A DNA stretch of 32,686 nucleotides from Candidatus Albibeggiatoa sp. nov. BB20 (GCA_016744725.1 JADGDW010000030.1:1-32686), one strand, 5' to 3'; shown: positions 10,100-18,573, counted from the stretch's first letter. Notes: a model not told the origin generated them from the letters alone. Program-made: numbers and translations.

Positions 10100-12322
10100 A
10101 TGGTACGTCCTATTCTCAATATTATTGCAGGATTATTTGTACTTGGCTTCATGTTATGGGGCTGGCAACAAACTGCACAAAATATGCGCCAACCTGCTGA
10201 TTCTCTATCATTAGCAGATTATGCGGCGAAAAAAATTCAAGTCTTAGACCGCAATGCAACCCCGCTTAATATCACGTATCAAAATCGGTGGAACGTACAT
10301 GACTACGTGCCATTACATGAGATTCCTGAGATTTTGCAACAAGTCTTTATTCTGTCAGAAGATAAGCGGTTTTATCAGCATAATGGTATGGATTGGGTCG
10401 CCCGTAGCCATGCGATGTGGCAAAACATCAAATCGCTAGAAGTGGTGCGTGGAGCGAGTACGATTACTGAACAAGTGGTACGGATTATTTATCCTCGGCC
10501 ACGTACATTCTGGTCACGCTGGCGAGAAGGTTTTGAAGCTAATTTGTATGAGCAAAAATTTTCCAAAGCTGAAATATTAGAATTTTACTTAAACCAAGTT
10601 CCGTATGCAGGTCAAAAGCGCGGAGTGGTGCAAGCAGCCCGTTATTATTTCAATCGAGATTTGCAAACCTTAAATTTAAAAGAAATGATGGCTTTATCGG
10701 TATTGGTGCGTTCGCCGAGCCGTTTAGATTTGAAAAAAGGCACTGATGAAATTGAACGGCCAATTAAAGATTTAGCTGTTCGTTTATGGGCGATGAATTT
10801 AATTACAGCAGAGGATTATCAAGCGGTATTAAATCAGCCATTGCATATTCAAGATTTTTCACTTCCCATCAAAGCCACTCATTTTGTTAATTATGTGCAG
10901 CAAAACAATCTAAATTCACAATCAGAAAAGCCACGTTACGCCAAAGTCCGTACAACTTTAGATGCCAGTTTACAGAAAAAAATAGCAGCAATTTTGCAAC
11001 AGCGTCTCGCTGATTTAAAAGCCCGTGAAGTTGGTAATGGCGCAGTATTGGTTGTAAATCATCAAACCCAAGAGATTTTAGCGTGGGTTAATGCCAATAA
11101 TGACGTACAATTTTCTCACTACGATGCGATTACTTTGCCCCGTCAACCGGGTTCAACGTTGAAGCCATTGCTTTATGCTTTAGCTTTAGAAAAAGGCTGG
11201 ACAGCGGCGACACTGATTGATGATTCGCCATTAGCAACACCTGTAGGAACGGGTTTACACACTTATCATAACTACAGTCGTCATCATTATGGATTATTGC
11301 GTTTGCGTGATGCCTTGGGTAATTCATTGAATATTCCTGCAATTCGTGCGGTTCAATTTATCGGCGCGGATCATTTTTTAAAATCGTTACGTCGGCTAGG
11401 GATGTATAGCTTAGATGCAACGGCGGTTTTTTATGGTGAGGGGCTGGCGTTAGGGAATGGCGGTGTGAGTTTGTTGGAATTGGTGCAGGCTTATACCGTA
11501 TTGGCCAATCAAGGACAATTTAGACCTTTAAAATCTCAGTTATTTTCAGGCAATCAAATCGGCGAACAACTGCTTTCATCTGATGCGACTAGTATTATTG
11601 CCAACATTTTAGCTGATGCAGATGCGCGGCGTTTAGAATTTGGGCGTAGTACCTTGCTACGTTTGCCCGTTGAAACAGCAGTTAAAACAGGAACTTCAAC
11701 TGATTATCATGATGCGTGGACACTAGGATTTAATCATCGTTATACGGTTGGGGTATGGTTAGGTAATTTAAGTCAACAACCGATGAATCAGGTATCAGGG
11801 GCTAGTGGCGCGGCTTTAGTCTTGCGAGCAGTATTTGCAGAATTGAATCGACATGAGCAGACGCAACCTTTATTCCGCAGTGACAATGTAGTACCTATTG
11901 AAATTTGCCGTGATACGGGTTTGAAAAAATTAGATAATGATCGTTGTAGTAGTCGGATGGAATTATTTATTCAGGGCACTGAACCCAATCAAGCTCACAT
12001 GGCACAATTATTAGCGAGAAAAAAACAATTGCCCCCTCATCATATTTTTTTGCAGCAGCCAACCAAAGGTTTACAAATTGCCTTAGACCCGCGTATTGCT
12101 GATGAATTCGAGCAATTTAAATTTGAATTATCCAATAATCCTATCGAGCATGCATCACATATTGATTGGTTGCTTGATGGTGAGATTATTGCCACGACCG
12201 CAGCCAATATTCGACATTATTTATGGTCTCCTGTTCGGGGTAAACATGTGGTACAAGCTCAAGTTCAGCGACATCAAGCGGCTGCATTAGAAACTGCTCC
12301 GATAACATTTTATGTGAAATAA
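10100..12322 (+). CDS. pbpC: Penicillin-binding protein 1C (bifunctional transglycosylase/transpeptidase)
   Basis: Class A peptidoglycan synthase anchored by one N-terminal helix (about 5-25). The GT51 glycosyltransferase domain has Glu87 in SEDKRFYQHNG and the GASTITEQVVR motif. The transpeptidase domain has acyl-Ser352 and Lys355 in QPGSTLKP, then GNSLNIPAIR (SxN) and VKTGTST (KTG). The C-terminus carries the BiPBP_C domain (about 650-735) typical of PBP1C. About 740 residues matches the family. A TTG at 10091 could extend it by three residues; the ATG at 10100 is preferred. Neither has a strong SD. The usual partner yfhM (alpha-2-macroglobulin) is not adjacent. It follows the hybrid kinase by 63 bases, but a functional link is not shown. 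Confidence 0.94.
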   Translation: MVRPILNIIAGLFVLGFMLWGWQQTAQNMRQPADSLSLADYAAKKIQVLDRNATPLNITYQNRWNVHDYVPLHEIPEILQQVFILSEDKRFYQHNGMDWVARSHAMWQNIKSLEVVRGASTITEQVVRIIYPRPRTFWSRWREGFEANLYEQKFSKAEILEFYLNQVPYAGQKRGVVQAARYYFNRDLQTLNLKEMMALSVLVRSPSRLDLKKGTDEIERPIKDLAVRLWAMNLITAEDYQAVLNQPLHIQDFSLPIKATHFVNYVQQNNLNSQSEKPRYAKVRTTLDASLQKKIAAILQQRLADLKAREVGNGAVLVVNHQTQEILAWVNANNDVQFSHYDAITLPRQPGSTLKPLLYALALEKGWTAATLIDDSPLATPVGTGLHTYHNYSRHHYGLLRLRDALGNSLNIPAIRAVQFIGADHFLKSLRRLGMYSLDATAVFYGEGLALGNGGVSLLELVQAYTVLANQGQFRPLKSQLFSGNQIGEQLLSSDATSIIANILADADARRLEFGRSTLLRLPVETAVKTGTSTDYHDAWTLGFNHRYTVGVWLGNLSQQPMNQVSGASGAALVLRAVFAELNRHEQTQPLFRSDNVVPIEICRDTGLKKLDNDRCSSRMELFIQGTEPNQAHMAQLLARKKQLPPHHIFLQQPTKGLQIALDPRIADEFEQFKFELSNNPIEHASHIDWLLDGEIIATTAANIRHYLWSPVRGKHVVQAQVQRHQAAALETAPITFYVK

Positions 12323-12386
12323 TGGGCTGATTTATTAAGTTTGTAATCCGTTGAATGATGAGGGCAATATGAAACGGATTATCTAA

Positions 12387-12529
12387 TTCCCAAATTCTAT
12401 TTGGGAGTAATGTTAAGAAGCTCTGCTTCGTGTAGTCGCTTGGAATTTTTTAGGTAAAACTACTGTATGTAAATACGGGAAGCTGAGCTTCCATTCAGTA
12501 CTCCCAAATTCTATTTGGGAGTACTGAAT
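12387..12529. repeat. Palindromic repeat cluster between convergent genes
   Basis: Two copies of the near-palindrome TCCCAAATTCTATTTGGGA occur at about 12388-12406 and 12502-12520. The second is embedded in a perfect 17-bp inverted repeat (12493-12509 against 12513-12529, 3-base loop). Between them are smaller hairpins: GAAGC-TCT-GCTTC (12418-12430) and GGAAGCT-G-AGCTTCC (12478-12492). The cluster fills the 378-bp gap between the 3' ends of pbpC (+) and the TonB receptor (-). There is no coding potential. It could be a small non-autonomous mobile repeat, a bidirectional terminator, or both. Confidence 0.8.
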
Positions 12530-12700
12530 ACAGCCCGCCACTGCCATGCCTGCTTTTCTCGCGCTAGAAATACAGCAACAGATTGATATAATTAGATATT
12601 TATAAATATCTGCACCTTAAGTTAATAAAGCAATATTTTGGACAGTTTCTGAAAATGCTAAAATCAAAAATTATCCAAATTATAACCATAAATAGCAAAT

Positions 12701-14911
12701 TTAAAATTGGTAACGTAATGACACAATAAAGCTGCGTAATAGTTGTGGGACATTGGCTGGATTCGCGCGTGAGTTACTGCCCGCATTATAATAGCGACGG
12801 TTTAAAAGATTATAAATATCGGCGCTGACTGACCACTGGTCATTAATTGTCGTGCCTAAATGCAAATCTAATAGAACATAACCTGGCGTTGTATTGTCTG
12901 CAGCACTGCTATAGCCATTATTCATACTGCCAATCATATAAAGTTTTGGTGTAATCACATAACGGTTTTTATAGCGAAAAGTCGCGCCTAATTTTAATTT
13001 ATGCGGTGAAATATAGCGTAATTGCTCTTCTACCTCACTGCCTTGCTGTTGGTCATAACCTTCAATATAGCTGTAATGCGCCCAAAAATCAGCATCCCAT
13101 TGTTCAGATAAATCTGCTTGATACAATAAACTTAAGTTAGCACCATATTGCTTTGTACTGCCGAAATTTTCATGACGGGTTGCAGCTAAAATATATCCGC
13201 CTTCAATAAATTGATTTGGTTCATCCACACCAACACTTAATATACGATCATCAATCGTTGTGTAATAAGTATTGATTGACAGTTGTAAATTATCTTTCAA
13301 ACTATGAATGACATTAAGCTGTAGGCTACGGGCTTTCTCGGGTTCTAAGTCCTCAGATAAGCTATGAAAGAAGAAGCTTAAATACTCATCGTCATCATTT
13401 TTTACACCTGAGAAAATGCCATACACTTCATGTGTGTCTTTAGGTGAGGGAGCGCGAAATGCCTCGCCGTAAAATAATTTTAAAATAGTTTTATCAGTAA
13501 GCTGATATACAATGCCTAAACGCGGATTAAAGGTGCTGGAATAACGCGAACTTTGGTCATAACGGATGCCCACACTGGTGGATAAATTGTCACGCCAAGC
13601 GGCTTGCCATTGCATATAATAAGCTGAGCTATGATAACGTAATTCATAAATATCAATGGGTAAGGTGTTGTCACTGCCCCAATGATAAAGATTTTGTTCT
13701 GTTGGGGCTTTGGCTGTATCATAAGGCAACGGTAAATCAGTGGTTTTAGGAATACTATAAAACTTTTCAAAACTCAGCCCTGCAATAAACTGGTGCTTTT
13801 CATTTAATTGATAACTAAATTGTTGCTCAACACTGGTTTTTTCACCTTTAGAATAAATATAACTGCTTAAATAATCGACATAAATATTTTTAAAACGCGA
13901 AGTCGGATCAATCTCATAATCTGCATAATTTAATAAAGTTTCAGTTTGAAATTGTGTTGTCCAATCTTGCTTAAAACGTATAAAAACACTATTGATTTCA
14001 GTACTCCATTTTTCATCAGGCCCAAAGGCTGTTGCATTCGCATTGCTACCCGCAGAACTTGGATTAAGTAGAAAATGATGATTGAATCCAATAGTAAGTT
14101 GTTCGTTATAATCTGCTCGTGCAAAGAAATGTTTGCTTTCATCACGCGCATAAAAAGGAGAACGTTCAGCGGCAGTTTGATAGGTTTTTTTGCCTAAGGT
14201 GACAAGATCACCCATTTGGTAGACATCAGGATAATCATTAAACACATCCGCATAATCGCTTTCTTGTAATTGACCGCTCAAATTAAAAGATAATTCATCA
14301 GTCAACCTGCCACCAAAGTTAAAGCCATAACGTCGATATGAATTTGAACCTGCTGAAATAGATAAAGATTGCTGTTCAGGATAGGGTTCAGTAATGATGT
14401 TAATCACGCCGCCAAAGGCATCCACACCATATAAGGCCGCAGCAGGCCCGTAAACAATTTCAATTTGCTTAGCATGACTTAAAGGGAAATTATCTGCAAT
14501 TGGTATGGTTTCACCTGTTGGGGAGTCGATACGTACGCCATCTTGCAAAATTAAGAACTTATCATTACCAACATGCCCATTCATCACAACCGTATGATAC
14601 CTGACTTGACTGCTGTATTTGTGTACATCAATCCCCGGTAAATCTTGCATCAAATCAAGTAAGTTACGATATCCTCTATCTTGAATTTGTTGCTGGGTAA
14701 TGACTAAGGTTGCAACAGGCGTATCTTTAACACTTTCTTCCATTTTTGAAGCGGTTGTGACAGAAACATCTAATAATTCCATCAAAGATAACTGCAATAA
14801 CTGCGTGATCTCGGCTTCAACTTTTTGCACGCCCATGGCATGGACATATGAATTAAGGAGTATCCACCCTAAAACACAGGCTGTTATAAAAGTATACGGT
14901 CGAGGATTCAT
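12701..14911 (-). CDS. TonB-dependent outer-membrane receptor
   Basis: Outer-membrane beta-barrel importer driven by TonB-ExbBD. A signal peptide (about 1-25, ending NSYVHAM) precedes a short LMELLDVSVTTASK segment, then the plug domain (about 55-165) with TPVATLVITQQQIQDRGYRN, DLPGIDV, and YGPAAALYGVDAFGGVINI. The rest is barrel, ending in LRYQF with the C-terminal aromatic that the BAM machinery recognises. At 736 residues it is intact, and its short N-terminal region carries no secretin/STN domain for FecR signalling. It most resembles the CirA/vitamin-type receptor class, but the ligand cannot be read from the sequence. The start is supported by AAGGAT about 7 bases upstream. No transport or siderophore genes lie nearby. 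Confidence 0.94.
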   Translation of the reverse strand: MNPRPYTFITACVLGWILLNSYVHAMGVQKVEAEITQLLQLSLMELLDVSVTTASKMEESVKDTPVATLVITQQQIQDRGYRNLLDLMQDLPGIDVHKYSSQVRYHTVVMNGHVGNDKFLILQDGVRIDSPTGETIPIADNFPLSHAKQIEIVYGPAAALYGVDAFGGVINIITEPYPEQQSLSISAGSNSYRRYGFNFGGRLTDELSFNLSGQLQESDYADVFNDYPDVYQMGDLVTLGKKTYQTAAERSPFYARDESKHFFARADYNEQLTIGFNHHFLLNPSSAGSNANATAFGPDEKWSTEINSVFIRFKQDWTTQFQTETLLNYADYEIDPTSRFKNIYVDYLSSYIYSKGEKTSVEQQFSYQLNEKHQFIAGLSFEKFYSIPKTTDLPLPYDTAKAPTEQNLYHWGSDNTLPIDIYELRYHSSAYYMQWQAAWRDNLSTSVGIRYDQSSRYSSTFNPRLGIVYQLTDKTILKLFYGEAFRAPSPKDTHEVYGIFSGVKNDDDEYLSFFFHSLSEDLEPEKARSLQLNVIHSLKDNLQLSINTYYTTIDDRILSVGVDEPNQFIEGGYILAATRHENFGSTKQYGANLSLLYQADLSEQWDADFWAHYSYIEGYDQQQGSEVEEQLRYISPHKLKLGATFRYKNRYVITPKLYMIGSMNNGYSSAADNTTPGYVLLDLHLGTTINDQWSVSADIYNLLNRRYYNAGSNSRANPANVPQLLRSFIVSLRYQF

Positions 14912-15085
14912 ATTTTGTTATCCTTATAAATGCATTCACTAGATGCGAAAGAAGCAATTTCTAGGCAATGTTTATATTATTAATTTGTAACGACTCAGAT
15001 CACCCATGCCAATAGAACAAAGTCAGGTTTTGTGATGTGTAAATACGACCGTTAAATGAATAATTTACAGTAATTGGTTGATTAC

Positions 15086-15194
15086 CTCGTTCCTATGCGC
15101 CGCGTAGGAATGCAGTCAAGGTACGCCGCGTCACGAATCTGCTACTCGACGTGGCGCGTCGTGAAGGCATTCCCACAAAACTTGTGGGAACGAG
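15086..15194. repeat. Multi-hairpin interspersed repeat bounded by CTCGTTCC/GGAACGAG
   Basis: A 109-bp unit begins CTCGTTCC and ends with its exact reverse complement GGAACGAG. Inside are three hairpins: TTCCTA...TAGGAA (15090-15110), a GC-rich ACGCCGCGTC/GACGTGGCG stem in the middle, and TTCCCACAA...TTGTGGGAA (15170-15189). It is much richer in GC than its surroundings. Repeats of this style, with a hairpin ending GGGAACGAG, are familiar from many proteobacterial genomes. The unit has no reading frame of its own. Confidence 0.85.
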
Positions 15195-15198
15195 ATAA

Positions 15199-15240
15199 AA
15201 ATCCTGTTCATCCATTAATCCGCTGCATCCTGTTCAAAAT
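15199..15240 (-). repeat. GAACAGGAT-type interspersed repeat (copy 1, inverted)
   Basis: Read on the minus strand this is TTTTGAACAGGATGCAGCGG followed by ATTAATGGATGAACAGGATT, two GAACAGGAT cores about 26 bases apart. It matches the plus-strand copy at 16937-16980 in opposite orientation. The two copies bracket the MNT gene, the IS607 remnant and the DUF3368 fragment. Confidence 0.65.
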
Positions 15241-15323
15241 CCCGCAAATAAATTTTATCATTGCTTTTCATCACTTGCCTATTGGGATATTATCATTTTT
15301 AAGTAATGTTTGGAGTGATTGTC

Positions 15324-15620
15324 ATGTCTCATGATTTGATGGTAAATTATCAGCAGAATATACAAAAAGCAGTACAGCTATTAAAAGCAGAGGGTTGTGA
15401 GCAGGTGTTTTTATTTGGTTCTTTGACGCATGGAGAGGTTCGGCACGGTTCAGATATTGATATTGCTATTCGTGGTTATCCTTCGGAGTATTTTTTCCAG
15501 CTAACAGGCAAGTTGTTATTGGCATTGGATTATTCTTTTGATTTGATTGATTTAGATAGTCAAGATGGATTTGGACAATATTTACAGCAGCATGGGGAGT
15601 TAGTGCGAATTGATTTCTGA
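15324..15620 (+). CDS. MNT-domain (minimal nucleotidyltransferase) protein, solitary
   Basis: A 98-residue MNT-fold protein of the kind that acts as the antitoxin in HEPN-MNT pairs, where the MNT partner adds AMP to the HEPN toxin. The catalytic signature is complete: Gly32-Ser33 (LFGSLTHGE), Asp44 and Asp46 (GSDIDIAI), and a third acidic residue in FDLIDL (Asp73/Asp76). An in-frame ATG at 15306 would add six residues; the ATG at 15324 is chosen because GGAG lies 8 bases upstream. No HEPN (DUF86/HepT-like) gene is seen on either side: upstream is repeat DNA, downstream is the IS607 remnant. It could be an orphaned antitoxin or act on an unlinked partner. Confidence 0.82.
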   Translation: MSHDLMVNYQQNIQKAVQLLKAEGCEQVFLFGSLTHGEVRHGSDIDIAIRGYPSEYFFQLTGKLLLALDYSFDLIDLDSQDGFGQYLQQHGELVRIDF

Positions 15621-15691
15621 GAAGCTTATTACTGTTACTAGAAATCTGTACTAATCTGTTAGTTCAATTTATTCACATCGTCATCAACTCA

Positions 15692-15706
15692 GCAATGAAA
15701 CATTGC
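15692..15706. repeat. Hairpin at the 3' side of tnpB (candidate right-end structure)
   Basis: GCAATG-AAA-CATTGC is a perfect 6-bp stem with a 3-base loop, 23 bases downstream of the tnpB stop codon. In TnpB-bearing elements the 3' flank of tnpB contains the right end and the scaffold of the omega-RNA, so this could belong to it. The placement is suggestive only; I cannot fix the element boundary. Confidence 0.4.
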
Positions 15707-15728
15707 CTGACAAGCCTGTTATGTGCGT

Positions 15729-16481
15729 TTAGGTGGGCTGTAACGTGTCCACACCATAGGCGTTTAAGTTCAAAGCTGCATTGAGGTCACGGTCAATATT
15801 AAGACCACAATCACAATGGTAAGTTCTGTCACTTAAACATAACTCTGTTTTAACTTGACCACAGTTTGAGCATGTTTTAGAGCTTGGAAAGAACCGATCA
15901 GCAATAACCAGTTTACAATTGCGTAGTTTAGCTTTGTATTGTATCTGTGTTCGTAAATAGCCAAATCCTGCATCAATGATGCTACGTGCTAACTTATGAT
16001 TCTTCACCATGCCTTTAACATTTAAGTCTTCAATCACAATGCGGTCAAAGTGACCAGTCAAATAATCACTTAATTCATGCAATACGGCTTGTCTTTGATT
16101 GCTAATACGAAAATGTAGTTTTGCCACTCGGAGCTTGGCTTTTGCTCGTAATGCAAAAGAATCATTGACATCTTTCTTTTTAAATTGCGGAAAACCTGCT
16201 TTTTGCTTAGCTTTAACACGTCTAAAAAAGTGCTTGTAGGCATTATCTAAATTATCAATCGCATTACGAGTCACACGGCTAGAGACTTCTGTATACCATT
16301 CGAATTGCGGGCGGATTGTTTTGATATAATACTGGTAAGCGGCAGATTTAGACCATTTGTTATCTTTGAAATAAGCGAGTAATTGATTGTAACAATGACG
16401 ACGTGAACCGCAAGCTTTATCCAAATAGACAGCTTGTTCCTTTGTCGGTCTGAGTTCAACTTTATGCGCTAACAACATCAT
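15729..16481 (-). pseudogene. tnpB: TnpB, internally deleted (RuvC-I segment missing)
   Basis: An open frame of 250 residues that reads as TnpB at both ends but lacks the middle. Residues 1-111 are the usual N-terminal region (AHKVELRPTKEQ, GFPQFKKKDVNDSFALR). At about residue 112 (DNA near 16147) it jumps directly to the segment AKAKLRVAKLHFRIS that normally follows the RuvC-I motif. The stretch with the first catalytic Asp (GxDLG) is therefore absent, about 110-120 residues by comparison with typical TnpB of 370 or so. Glu151 (VIEDLNVKGM), Asp232 (DRDLNAA) and the zinc finger Cys204/Cys207/Cys223/Cys225 remain. The deletion is in frame. Without RuvC-I it should not cut DNA. The tail of an IS607-type tnpA lies just upstream. 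Confidence 0.88.
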
Positions 16482-16494
16482 TCAAAGCTTCCAT

Positions 16495-16668
16495 TTACTT
16501 CTTATTTTTATCGCTACGACTACCATATAAGCGAGCAGAAAATACGGTGATGATTTCCAATACATCTTGAGCTAACTCTTCCTCAAAACTGGGTTGTTCA
16601 CCTTGGTGAATAATGATAATTTCTATATTCTGTTTTTCACATAAACTAAATATTAATTCTGCTCCAAA
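16495..16668 (-). pseudogene. tnpA: C-terminal remnant of IS607-family serine resolvase TnpA
   Basis: Translation of the minus strand from 16668 gives 57 residues, beginning FGAELIFSLCEKQN and continuing IIHQGEQPSFEEELAQDVLE, then VFSARLYGSRSDKNKK before a stop. This is the conserved end of the IS607 TnpA serine recombinase: the part after the catalytic domain, rich in EELAQD and ARLYGSR. The MerR-like HTH and catalytic serine are missing, and an in-frame stop lies immediately upstream. It ends 13 bases before the tnpB start, the normal tnpA-tnpB order, so the tnpB copy belongs to an IS607 element. Confidence 0.85.
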
Positions 16669-16669
16669 T

Positions 16670-16873
16670 TACATTTGTTTAGACGATCTAGCCGCTCGAC
16701 AAAAAGCCCAAAGTTTAGATTTACAAATCATTGGCACAATCGGCATTTTAAAATTATCCCATCAATTACAACACATATCAGCACAAATATTCCTACAATA
16801 TTTAGACAACTTAATCCAAAAACATGGCATGTACTTATCTCCTAAACTGTTATATAAATTGAAACAGCTTTGA
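16670..16873 (+). pseudogene. C-terminal fragment of a DUF3368 (PIN-like) toxin gene
   Basis: The plus strand from 16670 encodes YICLDDLAARQKAQSLDLQ followed by IIGTIGILKLSHQ and a helical tail with HGMYLSPKLL. This matches the second half of DUF3368 proteins (conserved D-x-x-AR, GTxGIL), PIN-domain relatives that act as toxins in type II toxin-antitoxin pairs. The N-terminal half with the first acidic active-site residue is absent, and the sequence abuts the tnpA remnant at about 16669. An ATG at 16613 keeps the frame open, but the residues before 16670 are antisense to tnpA and not part of the family. Confidence 0.7.
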
Positions 16874-16936
16874 AATAAACGCTAAATTCAAACAAGCCCG
16901 AGAATGGGATAATAATGTGGCGTGGGGTGATGAGGA

Positions 16937-16980
16937 TATTTGAACAGGATGTAACAGATTCAAAGATAGACAAGATAAAA
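16937..16980 (+). repeat. GAACAGGAT-type interspersed repeat (copy 2)
   Basis: Begins TTTGAACAGGATGTAACAG and continues with ATTCAAAGATAGACAAGAT. It is the degenerate partner, in opposite orientation, of the copy at 15199-15240. The following sequence to about 17040 (ATCGG and ATTCT-rich) may be more of the same repeat. Just before it, at 16872-16940, an open stretch reads KFKQAREWDNNVAWGDEDI and then stops; I do not recognise it, and it may be another gene remnant. Confidence 0.6.
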
Positions 16981-17154
16981 ACAAAAATCCGATCTTTCCA
17001 ATCATCGGTTTAACCTGATTCTAAAATCAAAAATTCTCAGGCCTTACCTATAATCATCAAAAGCTTATCAAGCCAATTCTGATCTAAAACACTTGTATCA
17101 ATGCGCAAATTCACTCAAAATATGACAAAATAACAACATAAATGAGGATGCAAG

Positions 17155-18573
17155 ATGCACACATCTATCCATGGTCAATGGTCATCAAGATTGGCTTTTA
17201 TCCTTGCGGCGACGGGTTCGGCTGTCGGTTTGGGTAATATCTGGCGGTTTCCTTACATTACAGGTGAAAACGGTGGAGGGGCGTTTGTACTGGTTTATTT
17301 AGCCTGTATTTTCTTGATTGGTTTGCCCGTAATGATGGCCGAAGTAATGCTGGGGCGTAAAGGTCGTCATAGTCCAATTAATACGATGAGTATTCTTGCT
17401 CGAGAAAATAACCGTAGTCAAGCGTGGCAATTGATTGGCTGGTCTGGTGTGATTGCAGGGTTTCTGATTTTATCTTATTACAGCGTGATTGCGGGTTGGT
17501 CACTGGCATATATTCCACGGTTGGCAATGGGTACATTCTCGGCTGTATCCGATTTAAGCTCAACCGCAGCGATTGCAGAATTTGCAGGCGGTCAATTTAA
17601 TGGATTGATTGGTGATTATCAGCAACTGATTTTTTGGCATACCTTATTTATGATTGGTACGATGGTGATTATTTCAGGCGGTGTGCAAGGCGGTTTGGAG
17701 AAAGCCACCACGTTTATGATGCCAGCCTTATTTGCTTTATTATTGATATTAGTGGGTTATGCTTTAAGTACCGATAAGTTTATGGAAGGCTTTTTATTTT
17801 TATTTAAACCAGACTTTAGTCGCGCCTTAACGGGAAAAGCCATTTTAGATGCACTGGGGCAAGCCTTTTTTACCTTAAGCTTAGGAATGGGCGCAATTAT
17901 GATTTACGGTGCGTATTTACCTAAAAATGCCTCGATTGCGTTTACCACCACCATGATTGTGATTGCAGATACTTCCGTTGCATTATTAGCAGGATTAGTG
18001 ATTTTTCCATTGGTATTTTCTAACGGACTTGAAGTGGCTGGTGGTGCAGGACTCGCCTTTCAAACTCTCCCCATTGCGTTTGGGCAAATGCCTTATGGCT
18101 CTATTTTCGGCACATTATTTTTTGTATTATTGAGCTTAGCGGCTTGGAGTTCGGCGATTTCTATTATTGAACCTGCAGTCGCTTGGTTAGTAGAAACAGA
18201 TAAATTTAACCGCTTATCAGCCAGCTTACTTTGTGGTATTGGTGCATGGCTAATGGGTTTCTTAACTATTTTCTCATTTAATATTTGGGCTGATGTCCAT
18301 CCATTGGCTTCTATAGGTATTGAAAAAACTTGGTTTGATTTGCTGGAATATGTCACTTTTAATATTATGATGCCATTGGGTGGCTTATTTATGGCTATAT
18401 TTGTTGCTTGGTTTATTAATACAGCCACAACTTCTGAAGAATTGCATACTTCACAAAATAGCATTAGATTTAAACTATGGTTATTTTTACTACGTTACGT
18501 TACACCGATTGGGGTTGGTATTGTATTCTTAAATGCAATTGGTGTACTTAAAATGATTGGGGTTGTCGCGTGA
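17155..18573 (+). CDS. Sodium-dependent transporter, neurotransmitter:sodium symporter (NSS/SNF) family
   Basis: Inner-membrane Na+-coupled symporter of the LeuT/MhsT/TnaT class, most likely importing an amino acid. The first helix holds the family signature: the unwound Na+/substrate site in ATGSAVGLGNIWRFPY (about 19-34) followed by NGGGAFVLVYL. The sequence continues as 11-12 hydrophobic helices, with the conserved AWSSAISIIEPAVAWLVE segment in the TM8 region. At 472 residues the length is normal for bacterial members. GAGG lies 8 bases before the ATG. The stop overlaps the GTG start of ratA by four bases, so the two are translationally coupled, which is not the usual ratA context. The substrate cannot be read from the sequence. 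Confidence 0.94.
   Translation: MHTSIHGQWSSRLAFILAATGSAVGLGNIWRFPYITGENGGGAFVLVYLACIFLIGLPVMMAEVMLGRKGRHSPINTMSILARENNRSQAWQLIGWSGVIAGFLILSYYSVIAGWSLAYIPRLAMGTFSAVSDLSSTAAIAEFAGGQFNGLIGDYQQLIFWHTLFMIGTMVIISGGVQGGLEKATTFMMPALFALLLILVGYALSTDKFMEGFLFLFKPDFSRALTGKAILDALGQAFFTLSLGMGAIMIYGAYLPKNASIAFTTTMIVIADTSVALLAGLVIFPLVFSNGLEVAGGAGLAFQTLPIAFGQMPYGSIFGTLFFVLLSLAAWSSAISIIEPAVAWLVETDKFNRLSASLLCGIGAWLMGFLTIFSFNIWADVHPLASIGIEKTWFDLLEYVTFNIMMPLGGLFMAIFVAWFINTATTSEELHTSQNSIRFKLWLFLLRYVTPIGVGIVFLNAIGVLKMIGVVA

Noticed and set aside
14940..15000. Fur box upstream of the TonB receptor
   Set aside because: Only loose AT-rich resemblance to the Fur consensus; not enough matching positions to claim.
15074..15334. 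Plus-strand 86-residue open frame across the hairpin repeat
   Set aside because: It runs through the palindromic repeat and the GAACAGGAT repeat, and its residues reflect those repeats. It is not a gene.
16613..16669. ATG-started N-terminus of the DUF3368 fragment
   Set aside because: This stretch is antisense to the conserved tnpA tail, so its codons are not part of the DUF3368 gene. The open frame here is accidental.
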